Shown here: one piece after another, positions 36,197 to 43,637 of the stretch
Layout: the number at the start of each line of letters is the position of its first letter
How positions within the stretch are numbered: position 1 is the first letter of the stretch
Assembly: GCF_018263855.1 (NCBI RefSeq)
Contig: NZ_CP073318.1
Coordinates: 7,006,001-7,070,000 of the forward strand
DNA from: Kutzneria sp. CA-103260
GTDB taxonomy: Bacteria; Actinomycetota; Actinomycetes; Mycobacteriales; Pseudonocardiaceae
Direction of reading: 5' to 3'
DNA: 64,000 nt
The notes under the pieces: generated by a model
Told to the model about the DNA's origin: nothing
Databases searched by the model: none
Seen by the model: only the letters and a program-made list of their open reading frames with translations
Translations under genes and position numbers: made by a program

Positions 36197-36843
36197 CCTC
36201 CAGCCAGGTCGAGAACCAACTTGTTGACGTGGAACGCTTCCGCGTACCGGGCCTTGCACTCGATGCCGCGGATCCGGGCCAGGCCGAGGAAGGCCTCGCG
36301 GTCGTACCAGGGGCGGTCGCGCTGCGACGGGTAGTGCTCGTGCAGCAGCCGCACCTTCGCCTCGGCGATCTCGTCGGCCAGCGGCTGGTACACCGCCGGG
36401 CGGCCGAGGTCCCCGTCCCACTTGACGATCTCGTAGCCCAGGGCCAGGTGGTCGCGGAACACCTGCGGCACCAGCTCGGCCAGGCCGCGGTGATCCTGGT
36501 GCGCGTCAAGGGTGTTCGGCGCGAAGATCAGCTCCGGGGCGGTGCGCGACCGCAGCTCCTCCACCGCCGCCTTGGCCTCGTCCCAGTGCGCGGGCAGCCG
36601 ACCGTCGGGCAGCTTGCCCACCGTCACGCTCAGCTGCGCGCCGGGGCAGAAGGCCGCCAGGGCGGCGTGTTCCTCGTCCTCGCGGGGAGTTCCGCCGCCA
36701 GTCAGCACGAGCGCGTCCACCTTGAGGCCGGGATTGGCCTGGCACAACGTGAGCAGACTGCCGCCCGCGCCGATCGCGATGTCGTCGCAGTGCGCGGCGA
36801 GCAGGGCGATCCGGCGCGGGCGTCCGGCCGAGAATCCGATCAT
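36193..36843 (-). CDS. PIG-L family deacetylase
   Basis: 216 aa from ATG 36843, overlapping the upstream stop as ATGA. AAHCDDIAIGAGGSLL is the PIG-L Zn-site motif (the usual AHPDD reads AHCDD here), and NTLDAHQDHRGLAEL holds the HxxDH partner. These enzymes remove N-acetyl groups from GlcNAc-type sugars or related amides. In this operon it may deacetylate the nucleotide sugar or a lipid-linked intermediate. The Cys in place of Pro beside the zinc ligand is a mild deviation. Confidence 0.87.
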   Translation of the reverse strand: MIGFSAGRPRRIALLAAHCDDIAIGAGGSLLTLCQANPGLKVDALVLTGGGTPREDEEHAALAAFCPGAQLSVTVGKLPDGRLPAHWDEAKAAVEELRSRTAPELIFAPNTLDAHQDHRGLAELVPQVFRDHLALGYEIVKWDGDLGRPAVYQPLADEIAEAKVRLLHEHYPSQRDRPWYDREAFLGLARIRGIECKARYAEAFHVNKLVLDLAGG

Positions 36844-37616
36844 TCCCTTTCCCACAAGGCCCAGGGCCGCTCGCCGCGCGAGTAGGCCTCGTCCAACGCG
36901 ACCCGTTCCTTCACGGTGTCGGTCGGCTTCCAGTAGCCGCGGTGCGGATACGCCATCAGCCGCCCCTGCTTGGCCAGCTCCACACAGCCGTCGGCGACCA
37001 GGTCGCCGCCCTCCGGGATGTGGTCGAAAACGTCCTGGCGCAGCACGAAATACCCGCCGTTGGACCACAGCGGCATCTCGTTGACCGGGGTGATGCCCGA
37101 GACCATGCCACCCCCGCCGAGCTCCACGCAGTGGAAGCTGCCCGGCGGCGGCACGACCATCATGGCCGCGCCCGCGTCGGACTGCTCGAACCGGCCGATG
37201 ATCTCCGGCAGCGGCGCGTCGGTGAGCACGTCGGCGTAGTTGGCCAGGAACATCTCGTCACCGTCGAGGAAGGGGCGCACCCGGCGCAGCCGTTCGCCGA
37301 TGGCCGACTCGATCCCGGTCTGCACGAACGAGATCTTCCAGTCCGAGATGTCGGTGGACAGCATCTCCACCTGGCCGCGGGAGAGCACGAAGTCGTTGGA
37401 CGTGGTCTCCTGGTAGTTCAGGAAGAAGTCCTTGATGTGGTGGGCGCCGTAGCCCAGGCAGAGGATGAACTCGGTGTGCCCGAAGTGGGCGTAGTAGCGC
37501 ATCACGTGCCAGATCAGGGGTCTGGGCCCGACCAGCTGCATCGGCTTGGGCACGTCCGCGGAGGTGCCGGTGCGCATCCGCATCCCGTGCCCGCCGCAGA
37601 ACAGGACGACCTTCAC
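36840..37616 (-). CDS. Sugar-1-phosphate nucleotidyltransferase, glucose-1-phosphate cytidylyltransferase-like
   Basis: 258 aa. The N terminus MKVVLFCGGHGMRMR and DVPKPMQLVGPRPLIWH are the nucleotide-binding signature. ILCLGYGAHHIKDFFLNY, NYADVLTD and GYWKPTDTVKE match RfbF-type glucose-1-phosphate cytidylyltransferases. It makes an NDP-sugar (CDP most likely) for the following enzymes. The ATG overlaps the stop of the methyltransferase gene by 4 nt. Confidence 0.86.
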   Translation of the reverse strand: MKVVLFCGGHGMRMRTGTSADVPKPMQLVGPRPLIWHVMRYYAHFGHTEFILCLGYGAHHIKDFFLNYQETTSNDFVLSRGQVEMLSTDISDWKISFVQTGIESAIGERLRRVRPFLDGDEMFLANYADVLTDAPLPEIIGRFEQSDAGAAMMVVPPPGSFHCVELGGGGMVSGITPVNEMPLWSNGGYFVLRQDVFDHIPEGGDLVADGCVELAKQGRLMAYPHRGYWKPTDTVKERVALDEAYSRGERPWALWERE

Positions 37617-38839
37617 GACTTCACCTCAAGTTCGGGGATGGGGAAGACCAGGCTGCCGCCCCACTCGCGGACATAAGCCAGCTGCTCGACCAGCTCGTCG
37701 CGCAGGTTCCAGGGCAGCACCAGCACGTAGTCGGGGCGGTCCTCGGCGATCCGCTCGGGCGGCAGGATCGGGATCCGGGTGCCGGGCGTGAACCGCCCGT
37801 GCTTGTAGGGGTTGCGGTCCACCGTGTACGCCAGCAGGTCCGGCCGGATGCCGCAGTGGTTGAGCAGCGTGTTGCCCTTGCCGGGGGCGCCGTAGCCGAC
37901 CACGGTCTTGCCCTCGGCCGCGGCCGTGGTCAGGAAGGCCAGCAGGTCCCGGCGGACCTTGGCCACCCGGGCCGCGAATTCGGTGTAGCCGGACAGTTCG
38001 TGCAGACCGGCCGACTTCTCCCGGGCCAACACGTCGTGCACTCGGTCGCTCGGCTCGCCGGCCGCCTCGGTCGGCCGCGCCCACAGGCGGATCGACCCGC
38101 CGTGCGTGGGCAGCAGCTCGACGTCCACAACGGACAGTCCGCCGCTGGCCAGCGCCCGCTGCGCGGAAGCGACCGTGTAGTACTGGAAGTGCTCGTGGTA
38201 GATGGTGTCGTACTGGTTGAGCTCCATCAGGGTCAGCAGGTGCTGCACCTCGATGGACACCCAGCCGTCGTCGGCGACCAGATAACGCAGCCCCTTGGTG
38301 AATCCGATCACGTCGGGGATGTGCGCGTAGACGTTGTTGGCCACCACCAGGTTCGCCGGCCCGTGCTCGGCCCGCACCTGCGCCCCGCTCTCCGGGGTGA
38401 GGAACGCGGTCAGCGTCGGCACGCCCTTCTCGCGGGCCGCCTCGCCCACATTGACCGAGGGTTCCACGCCCAGGCAGCGGATCCACCGCGCCACCATGTG
38501 CTGCAGCAGGTATCCGTCGTTGCTGGCGACCTCGACCACGAACGAGTCGGCGCCCAGGCCGAGCCGTTCGACCGCGCCGTCCACGAAACGCCGGGCGTGC
38601 TCGACCCAGGACGTCGAGTACGAGGAGAAGTACGCGTACTCGGTGAAGGTGTCCTCGGGAGTGATCAGCGGCGGGATCTGCGCCAGCCAGCACTTCGTGC
38701 ACACCCGCAGGTGCAGCGGGTAGGTGACCTCGGGCTCCGCCAGCTGTTCGGCGGTGAGGAACCGTTCGCACGGCGGCGTCGCGCCGAGGTCCACCACACC
38801 CTGCAGGCTCGTCGAGCCACACAGCCGACAGACCGACAT
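37613..38839 (-). CDS. Class I SAM C-methyltransferase with N-terminal zinc site
   Basis: 408 aa from ATG 38839 (GGGGAG 8 nt upstream). The N-terminal zinc domain has Cys4, Cys7, Cys47 and Cys50 (Methyltransf_13 type). The SAM-binding motif VVEVASNDGYLL is at 101-112. The C-terminal domain (about 250-400) is Methyltransf_14-like with GYGAPGKGNTLLNHCGI. Proteins of this architecture (TylC3 group) C-methylate keto sugars at C3. As the first gene of the minus-strand operon it defines the product as a C-methyl-branched sugar. Confidence 0.88.
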   Translation of the reverse strand: MSVCRLCGSTSLQGVVDLGATPPCERFLTAEQLAEPEVTYPLHLRVCTKCWLAQIPPLITPEDTFTEYAYFSSYSTSWVEHARRFVDGAVERLGLGADSFVVEVASNDGYLLQHMVARWIRCLGVEPSVNVGEAAREKGVPTLTAFLTPESGAQVRAEHGPANLVVANNVYAHIPDVIGFTKGLRYLVADDGWVSIEVQHLLTLMELNQYDTIYHEHFQYYTVASAQRALASGGLSVVDVELLPTHGGSIRLWARPTEAAGEPSDRVHDVLAREKSAGLHELSGYTEFAARVAKVRRDLLAFLTTAAAEGKTVVGYGAPGKGNTLLNHCGIRPDLLAYTVDRNPYKHGRFTPGTRIPILPPERIAEDRPDYVLVLPWNLRDELVEQLAYVREWGGSLVFPIPELEVKS

Positions 38840-39142
38840 CCGCCACGCTCCCCGCGAGAATTCGCTTGCGCGACGCCCGACGGCGTCGCCGTACCCTGAT
38901 TCGCTCCCTGCACACCGGGTGTTACCGGGGCACGAAAGCGGGGAACGGCCCGCCACGCCAACCACTAGCCCGTTCGGCGTAGCCCTTCGACACCTTCGTT
39001 GGAACCAACGAGCACGCGCCGGAGCCGGATACGCGAAACGGACGTCACGCGGGGTCCCCACTCGGTGTGGCGGAACCGAGTGGGGACCACACGCGACGTC
39101 CGCGCGGGGTGAGCCGGGCTCACATGATTGGGCTCCAGATGC
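38840..39142. other. Intergenic region between the C-methyltransferase operon and a LuxR-type gene
   Basis: 303 nt. It must contain the promoter of the minus-strand sugar cassette and the terminator of the LuxR-type gene. The terminator is listed separately. I see no convincing -10/-35 pair or operator. Confidence 0.4.
39039..39102 (-). terminator. Large perfect stem-loop downstream of a LuxR-type gene
   Basis: GGTCCCCACTCGGT (39053-39066) pairs perfectly with 39075-39088 around an 8-nt loop, and outer arms CGGACGTC (39039-39046) and GACGTCCG (39095-39102) extend the stem after small internal loops. It lies 41 nt beyond the stop codon of the LuxR-type gene. Confidence 0.8.
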
Positions 39143-39739
39143 TCAGATCAGGCCGGCACGCAGCGCGCAGGCCACCGCGTGCACGCGGTTGTGCACGTTG
39201 AAGCGTTTGGTCGCGCTCAGGATGATGCTCTTCACCATCCGGTCGGAGCAGGCCATGATGTCGGCGATCTCGGGCGTGTCGTGCCCGTCGGCCATCAGCT
39301 GCAGCACGGTCAGCTCACGCGGGGCGAGCATCGCGCCGTCCGGGCCGGCGATCTCCCGGCGCAGGTTCTCGGCCTGCTCGGCCAGGCTCGGCACGGCGGT
39401 CCCGCCGGCGGCCTCCATCACCGCGCCGGCCAGCCGGCTGCTGGTGGCCGCGGAGCGCGGCAGCAGCGAGACGACGCGACACCGGTGCAGCGACGGCGCC
39501 TGCTCGGGGTCGACGTGGTCGGTGGCCACCACGGTGGGCAGCGGGGCGGCCTGCGCCGCCTTGGTGAGCGCGCCGATGAAGTCGGCGTTGACCCGGTCGG
39601 TGACCGTGAGCGCCACGTCGGCGTCGGCCGGCAGCCGGCTCGGCACCACCAGCATGCCCGGCTGCGCTCTGATGTAACTGGCCAGCCCGACCGCGGAGAT
39701 CGGATCTCCCGCCTGTACGAACACCCTCACCCGCGCCAT
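39143..39739 (-). CDS. LuxR/NarL-family response-regulator-like transcription factor
   Basis: 198 aa from ATG 39739, with GGAGG 5 nt upstream; the longer in-frame extension has no better start. The C-terminal LuxR-type helix-turn-helix (about 133-198) has LAPRELTVLQLMADGHDTPE and SATKRFNVHNRVHAVACAL. The N-terminal half resembles a receiver fold but I do not see the phospho-acceptor Asp in the normal place, so it may be an atypical or orphan receiver. It may regulate the adjacent polysaccharide operon. No cognate kinase gene is near. Confidence 0.8.
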   Translation of the reverse strand: MARVRVFVQAGDPISAVGLASYIRAQPGMLVVPSRLPADADVALTVTDRVNADFIGALTKAAQAAPLPTVVATDHVDPEQAPSLHRCRVVSLLPRSAATSSRLAGAVMEAAGGTAVPSLAEQAENLRREIAGPDGAMLAPRELTVLQLMADGHDTPEIADIMACSDRMVKSIILSATKRFNVHNRVHAVACALRAGLI

Positions 39740-40094
39740 GGGTCCTCCCGACCGACTTGCTTCACGGTATGAAGGAGGTAACTCCCCCCGTCTCCAGAAG
39801 TTGTCCATAGGGGCATCTATAGGGGCCGCGGCCCGGCTGGAACCGGTCTCGACGGGCAGTGATTGGAAGAGCCGAATCAGCCTTCCCGGCGCGGGTTCCA
39901 CCGATATTCGCGGCCCCGGTTTCTGATCTTCAACGGATCATGAGCGCTGGTGGGAGCTATGCCGCCCAGGCTGTCGAACGCCGTTCGTTGACCGCGCAAC
40001 ACGTTTCACCATGCGCGACAGGGGTGTTTGGCCACCCTTCGGCCGATATCCACGACCACAGTGGCCTTGGTCACTCCAATCATGGGAATGCGTT
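39740..40094. other. Intergenic region with no gene found
   Basis: 355 nt between two minus-strand genes. A ribosome site belongs to the LuxR-type gene (GGAGG at 39745-39749). Apart from that I see no coding frame of quality, no strong hairpin and no operator-like palindrome. Confidence 0.4.
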
Positions 40095-40490
40095 CTAGCC
40101 GCTCCAGTTCACAACCGTGACCACGTCGATCCGAATCACCGGACCGGTCGGCGGCCGCTCGCGGTACTGCTCGTACTTCGCGCACAGCCAGGCGACCGGT
40201 TCGGCCCGCTCCGCCTCCTCGGTCAGCACCCGCGCCGTGCCGTCGACCCGCACCCACCACAGCCGCCGCCAGTCTTCCTCGTAGTGATCGACAAGCAGGC
40301 TGACCTGGTCGTTCTCCCGGATGTTGCGCAGCCGACGCAGATTGGTGGTGGTCTTCGGCTTGTGGTCGACGGCGATCACCACCACCTGGCCGTGCACGGC
40401 GAAGGTCACCGGCACCAGATGCGGCCGGCCGTCCACGCCCGTGGTGGCAAGCCGAGCAACCCTCGCCCCCGCGAACCGGTCCAGGCTCAC
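40095..40490 (-). CDS. PPOX-class F420-dependent enzyme (TIGR03668-like)
   Basis: 131 aa from GTG 40490, overlapping the TetR stop as GTGA. It is a split-barrel flavin/deazaflavin-binding protein: LATTGVDGRPHLVPVTFAVHG and LRRLRNIRENDQVSLLVDHYEEDW, then LWWVRVDGTARVL. The family uses reduced F420 (or FMN, haem degradation products) to reduce electrophilic substrates. Coupling to a TetR gene and divergence from another deazaflavin enzyme suggest a detoxification module. Confidence 0.83.
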   Translation of the reverse strand: MSLDRFAGARVARLATTGVDGRPHLVPVTFAVHGQVVVIAVDHKPKTTTNLRRLRNIRENDQVSLLVDHYEEDWRRLWWVRVDGTARVLTEEAERAEPVAWLCAKYEQYRERPPTGPVIRIDVVTVVNWSG

Positions 40491-41188
40491 GACGGCATGC
40501 CGACCAGGTCGGCCAGCACCTCGACGGCGTAGGCGAAGAACTCGTCCGACGGGTCCACGCTGCCCACCAGCTGGCCGAACAGCTCGAAGCTGACCATGCC
40601 GAACAGCTGCGTCCAGGCCACGATCGCCCTGGCCAGCACCTCCGGCGGCAGTTCCGGCGCGATCACCTCGGCCACCGCGCGACACTGCTCGGCCAAGCCC
40701 TCGGAGAGCACGCCGGCGTCGCGGGCCGGGCGCAGCGTGCCCTCGGCCCAGGCCACGCGCAGCACGTTGACCATGACCAGCGGCACCTTCTGGGCCTCGG
40801 CGATGGTCGCCTCCGGGGCGCGGTAGCCCGGCACCGGCGAGCCGTAGATGAGGGCGTACTCGTGCCGATTGGCTCGGGCCCAGTCGCGCACCGAGTGGCA
40901 GACCGCCTGCCAGCGGCCGCGCAGATCCCGCTCCGGCAGGCGTTGGTCGGCCGCGATCGCCGCCGCCCCCAGTGCCCGGTAGGCATCGATGATCAAGGCT
41001 GTGAGCAGCTCGTCCTTGCTCGGGTAGTAGCGGTAGATGGCCGAGCTGACCATGCCCAGCGCGCGGGCCACCGCCCGCAGCGACAGGCCGTCCGCGCCCG
41101 ACACCACCAGTTGCCGCCGAGCCTCGTCCTTGATCTCCGCGGTCAGCTCGGCCCGGGCGCGATCACGTGCTGTCCGTCCTGCGTTCAC
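40487..41188 (-). CDS. TetR-family transcriptional repressor
   Basis: 233 aa from GTG 41188; there is no convincing ribosome site and in-frame sequence continues further upstream. The N-terminal DNA-binding domain includes AARRQLVVSGADGLSLRAVARALG-like helices (LSLRAVARALGMVSSAIYRY is the HTH). The C-terminal domain matches the TetR_C_13 type (WTQLFGMVSFELFGQLVGS). Two near-identical 13-bp palindromes in the divergent intergenic region are its likely operators, so it probably controls itself, the PPOX gene and the divergent deazaflavin gene. Confidence 0.85.
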   Translation of the reverse strand: MNAGRTARDRARAELTAEIKDEARRQLVVSGADGLSLRAVARALGMVSSAIYRYYPSKDELLTALIIDAYRALGAAAIAADQRLPERDLRGRWQAVCHSVRDWARANRHEYALIYGSPVPGYRAPEATIAEAQKVPLVMVNVLRVAWAEGTLRPARDAGVLSEGLAEQCRAVAEVIAPELPPEVLARAIVAWTQLFGMVSFELFGQLVGSVDPSDEFFAYAVEVLADLVGMPS

Positions 41189-41222
41189 GGTCCGCAGCCT
41201 ATCAGAGCGGCGACCACTTCCG

Positions 41223-41235
41223 AGAGCACTGCTCT
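41223..41235. promoter_or_regulatory. Candidate TetR operator 1
   Basis: AGAGCACTGCTCT is a perfect inverted repeat of AGAGCA around a single central base, 35 nt upstream of the TetR start codon. Confidence 0.6.
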
Positions 41236-41274
41236 TGACTGTGCGCGCCGATTCGTGTTCACTGTTCTCAAGAC

Positions 41275-41287
41275 AGAGCACCGCTCT
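41275..41287. promoter_or_regulatory. Candidate TetR operator 2
   Basis: AGAGCACCGCTCT matches operator 1 at 12 of 13 positions. It is 52 nt away start to start (about five helical turns) and ends 6 nt before the GGAGAAGG ribosome site of the deazaflavin gene. Confidence 0.6.
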
Positions 41288-41304
41288 CGAATCGGAGAAG
41301 GCAG

Positions 41305-41745
41305 ATGACCACCATGACCCGCTACATCGAGCCCAAGCGCGCGACGAACGTGTTCAACCAGCTGGTCGCCGGCCTGACGCGACTGGGCGTGAGCGTGTGG
41401 GGCAGCCGGGTGCTCGCCGTCCGCGGCCGCAAGAGCGGCGACTGGCGCACCACCCCGGTCAACCTGCTCACCATCGACGGCGTTCGCTACCTCGTCGCGC
41501 CACGCGGCGAAACCCAGTGGGTGCGCAACATCCGCGTCGCCGGCTCCGGCGAGCTGCGCCTGGGCCGCCGGGTCGAGACCTTCACCCCCACCGAGCTCGC
41601 CGACGCCGACAAGCCGGCCATCCTGCGGGCCTACCTCAAGCGCTGGAAGTTCGAGGTCGGCGTCTTCTTCGACGGCATCGACCACACCGCCACCGACGAG
41701 CAGCTGCTGGAGATCGCCCCCGGCTACCCGGTCTTCCGGGTCTGA
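41305..41745 (+). CDS. Deazaflavin(F420)-dependent nitroreductase family protein
   Basis: 146 aa from ATG 41305 with GGAGAAGG upstream. VLAVRGRKSGDWRTTPVNLL and YLVAPRGETQWVRNIRVAGSG are the F420-binding signature of the DDN/FDOR-B family. These enzymes transfer hydride from F420H2 to quinones, nitro compounds and other electrophiles, often linked to the membrane. It is divergent from a TetR gene with two operator palindromes between them, so it is probably inducible. Confidence 0.87.
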   Translation: MTTMTRYIEPKRATNVFNQLVAGLTRLGVSVWGSRVLAVRGRKSGDWRTTPVNLLTIDGVRYLVAPRGETQWVRNIRVAGSGELRLGRRVETFTPTELADADKPAILRAYLKRWKFEVGVFFDGIDHTATDEQLLEIAPGYPVFRV

Positions 41746-41758
41746 CCACAGACGTGGA

Positions 41759-41802
41759 CAAGGCGGTGTCACTCGCATCGGGGGGCGAGCAACACCGCCT
41801 TG
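41759..41802. terminator. Bidirectional stem-loop terminator
   Basis: CAAGGCGGTGT (41759-41769) pairs perfectly with ACACCGCCTTG (41792-41802), with an inner CTCGC/GCGAG pair. It lies between the convergent deazaflavin and GH28-like genes. Confidence 0.8.
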
Positions 41803-41818
41803 CATTCATCTGGTCAGA

Positions 41819-43306
41819 TCAGCTGGCGCACTTCTCCGTGGAGCCGGAGTTGTTGACGCGCAGCTTGGTGCCGCCGGTCAGGCAGTAGCCGTTGACCTGC
41901 TGCAGACCCAGGTCGTAACTGGCCTTGCCGGCCTGCGCGGTCACGTTGTCCAGGGTCAGACCGGTGGCGGCGTTGGCGATGATCGCCGGCCGCGCGTCGG
42001 ACTTGTCGAACGTGAAGCCGCTGTTGGTGAACGTGACGCCGGAGACGTTGTGCAGGTAGAACCCGTACGCCGGCCGGGTGCCGATGCTGTTCGGGTTGTA
42101 GTCCCCGTTGTCGCTGGGCACGCCGGCGCCCACCGCGCCGCTGCCGCCGGGCAGGTCCAGGTGCACGTTGTCGAAGGTGACGTCGCTGATCGCGTGCCCG
42201 GACTGGCCCCACATGGTCGGGCTGAACTTGCCGGCCTTGGTGCCGGTGATGTTGCTGTAGTGGATGTCGCTGATGCTGCCGATGCCGGGACTGCCGCCGC
42301 AGCGCTTGCGGGTGCCGATCTTCTGCATGATCGGCGACTGCGTGTTGGACATGGTGACGTCGTCGTAGTGCACGTTGCTGATGTGCGCGCCGTCCATGGA
42401 CACCAGGCCCAGTCCGGACTTGCCGGCGCCGGTGATGGTGATGTGCGAGAACTGGTAGTCGGTGAAGTCGCCGCAGGTCTCGGACCCGAACATCAGGGCG
42501 TTGCAGCAGCCGGCCGACAGCTGCGCGTTGGTGACGGTGACGTGCCCGCTGGGCAGCGTCTTGCCCAGCGCCCAGTCGCTCTTGAACACCAGGGCGTCGT
42601 CGTTGGCGGCGTCGGTGATGTTCGTGATGGTGACGTTGGTGGTGCTGATGATGTTCCAGCCGTCCCGGTCGCTGGCGGTGGAGATCGTCAGGTGGTCGGA
42701 CACCACGTGGTCGCACCCGTTGATCAGCGCGCCGAAGTGGCCGCCGCGCTTGAGGGTGATGCCGGACAGCGTCAGGTTGGTGCACCGGGTCAGCGAGATG
42801 ATCTTGTCCGCCTGGCCCAACTTCGGGTTGCCGGTGATCAGGTGGCCGCCGCCGTCGATGGTGCCCGCGCCGGTGAAGCCGATGTTGGTCAGCCCGTCGC
42901 CGTAGAACATGGCGTCGTGGAAGTGGCTGTGGCCGTAGTCCTGGTACTTGTCGTACGGGTTGGACTCGGCCTGGTCGTAACCCGAGGAGGCGCCGGTGAT
43001 GGTGGAGCCGGCGTCCAGTTGGATGGTGACGTTGCTCTTCAGGTGGACGGTGCCCGACGACAGGTAGCTGCCCGACGGCACCTCGACCGTGCCGCCGCCG
43101 GCCTTGTTGGCCGCGTCGATGGCCTTGTCGAAGGACGCGGCGACATTGGTCTTGCCGTCGGCCTTCGCGCCGTAGTCGGTGACCTTGTAGGTGGTCGCGT
43201 GCGGCTGGACCGTGGCCGCCGCGGCGCCTCCGGCGCAGAACACGACGATCCCGGCCACCGCGATGGCCGGCAGCAGGGCCGATCTCCGCAACGCTGCGTA
43301 GCGCAC
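41819..43306 (-). CDS. Secreted GH28-like glycoside hydrolase (pectin-lyase-fold)
   Basis: 495 aa from GTG 43306 with GGAGG 5 nt upstream. The signal peptide ends near residue 30 (GAAAA). YKVTDYGAKADGKTNVAASFDKAI opens the right-handed beta-helix. DRDGWNI, the paired-Asp motif NDDALVFKSD and FGSETCG correspond to the catalytic motifs of GH28 polygalacturonase-type enzymes. It is probably a secreted exo-acting hydrolase of pectin or a related plant glycan. A LacI-type palindrome lies 25 nt upstream, so catabolite- or inducer-type control is likely. Confidence 0.83.
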   Translation of the reverse strand: MRYAALRRSALLPAIAVAGIVVFCAGGAAAATVQPHATTYKVTDYGAKADGKTNVAASFDKAIDAANKAGGGTVEVPSGSYLSSGTVHLKSNVTIQLDAGSTITGASSGYDQAESNPYDKYQDYGHSHFHDAMFYGDGLTNIGFTGAGTIDGGGHLITGNPKLGQADKIISLTRCTNLTLSGITLKRGGHFGALINGCDHVVSDHLTISTASDRDGWNIISTTNVTITNITDAANDDALVFKSDWALGKTLPSGHVTVTNAQLSAGCCNALMFGSETCGDFTDYQFSHITITGAGKSGLGLVSMDGAHISNVHYDDVTMSNTQSPIMQKIGTRKRCGGSPGIGSISDIHYSNITGTKAGKFSPTMWGQSGHAISDVTFDNVHLDLPGGSGAVGAGVPSDNGDYNPNSIGTRPAYGFYLHNVSGVTFTNSGFTFDKSDARPAIIANAATGLTLDNVTAQAGKASYDLGLQQVNGYCLTGGTKLRVNNSGSTEKCAS

Positions 43307-43330
43307 GCTATCCTCCCAGGGACGAGGAAA

Positions 43331-43344
43331 TGTAAACGTTTTCA
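43331..43344. promoter_or_regulatory. Candidate LacI/GalR-family operator upstream of the GH28-like gene
   Basis: TGTAAACGTTTTCA has the AANCGNTT-type core and near-dyad symmetry (12 of 14 positions) typical of LacI-family operators. Confidence 0.55.
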
Positions 43345-43396
43345 GCGCGGCGGCTCGGCCAGACTAGGAGCGTCGGACACACCGAGTCAAGGCCCA

Positions 43397-43492
43397 CCCC
43401 CGCGAGTCCCGCTCTGGGACACACCGAAATGCGGGTTTCGCATCTGTGCCCGAAACCGGCATTCGGTGTGCCGGAGAGCGTGACTCGCGGGG
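43397..43492. repeat. Family 1 repeat as a large inverted pair
   Basis: 43397-43440 is the inverse of the unit seen at 11566-11610, and 43446-43492 is the same unit in direct orientation, with 5 nt between them. The pair forms a nearly 95-nt palindrome. It sits between divergent genes, where a terminator would not be expected. Confidence 0.7.
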
Positions 43493-43573
43493 TGTACTCG
43501 GATCGCCGCCCGATCGGCCAGTATCCGGATCACCGGCGGCCCGGGTGGCCGGGCCGGCGATAGCCTTCTCGCC

Positions 43574-43602
43574 TTGCCGCCGATCGGGCGGCGGGATAGG
43601 TT
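43574..43602 (+). promoter_or_regulatory. Putative promoter of the GMC oxidoreductase operon
   Basis: TTGCCG (43574-43579), 17-nt spacer, TAGGTT (43597-43602). The predicted transcript start near 43609 falls inside the operator palindrome at 43606-43621. Confidence 0.4.
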
Positions 43603-43605
43603 CGA

Positions 43606-43621
43606 GGGAAAGCGCTTTCCC
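43606..43621. promoter_or_regulatory. Perfect LacI-type palindrome (GGGAAAGCGCTTTCCC)
   Basis: This 16-bp sequence is perfectly symmetric with a central CG, as in LacI/GalR-family operators. It is 16 nt before the GTG of the GMC oxidoreductase gene. No LacI-family gene is in the window. Confidence 0.65.
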
Positions 43622-43637
43622 AACGACGGGGAGGACC

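Noticed and set aside
39740..40094. Short frames of 62 to 84 codons in this gap considered as small genes
   Set aside because: None has a ribosome site, biased codon use or a recognisable domain.
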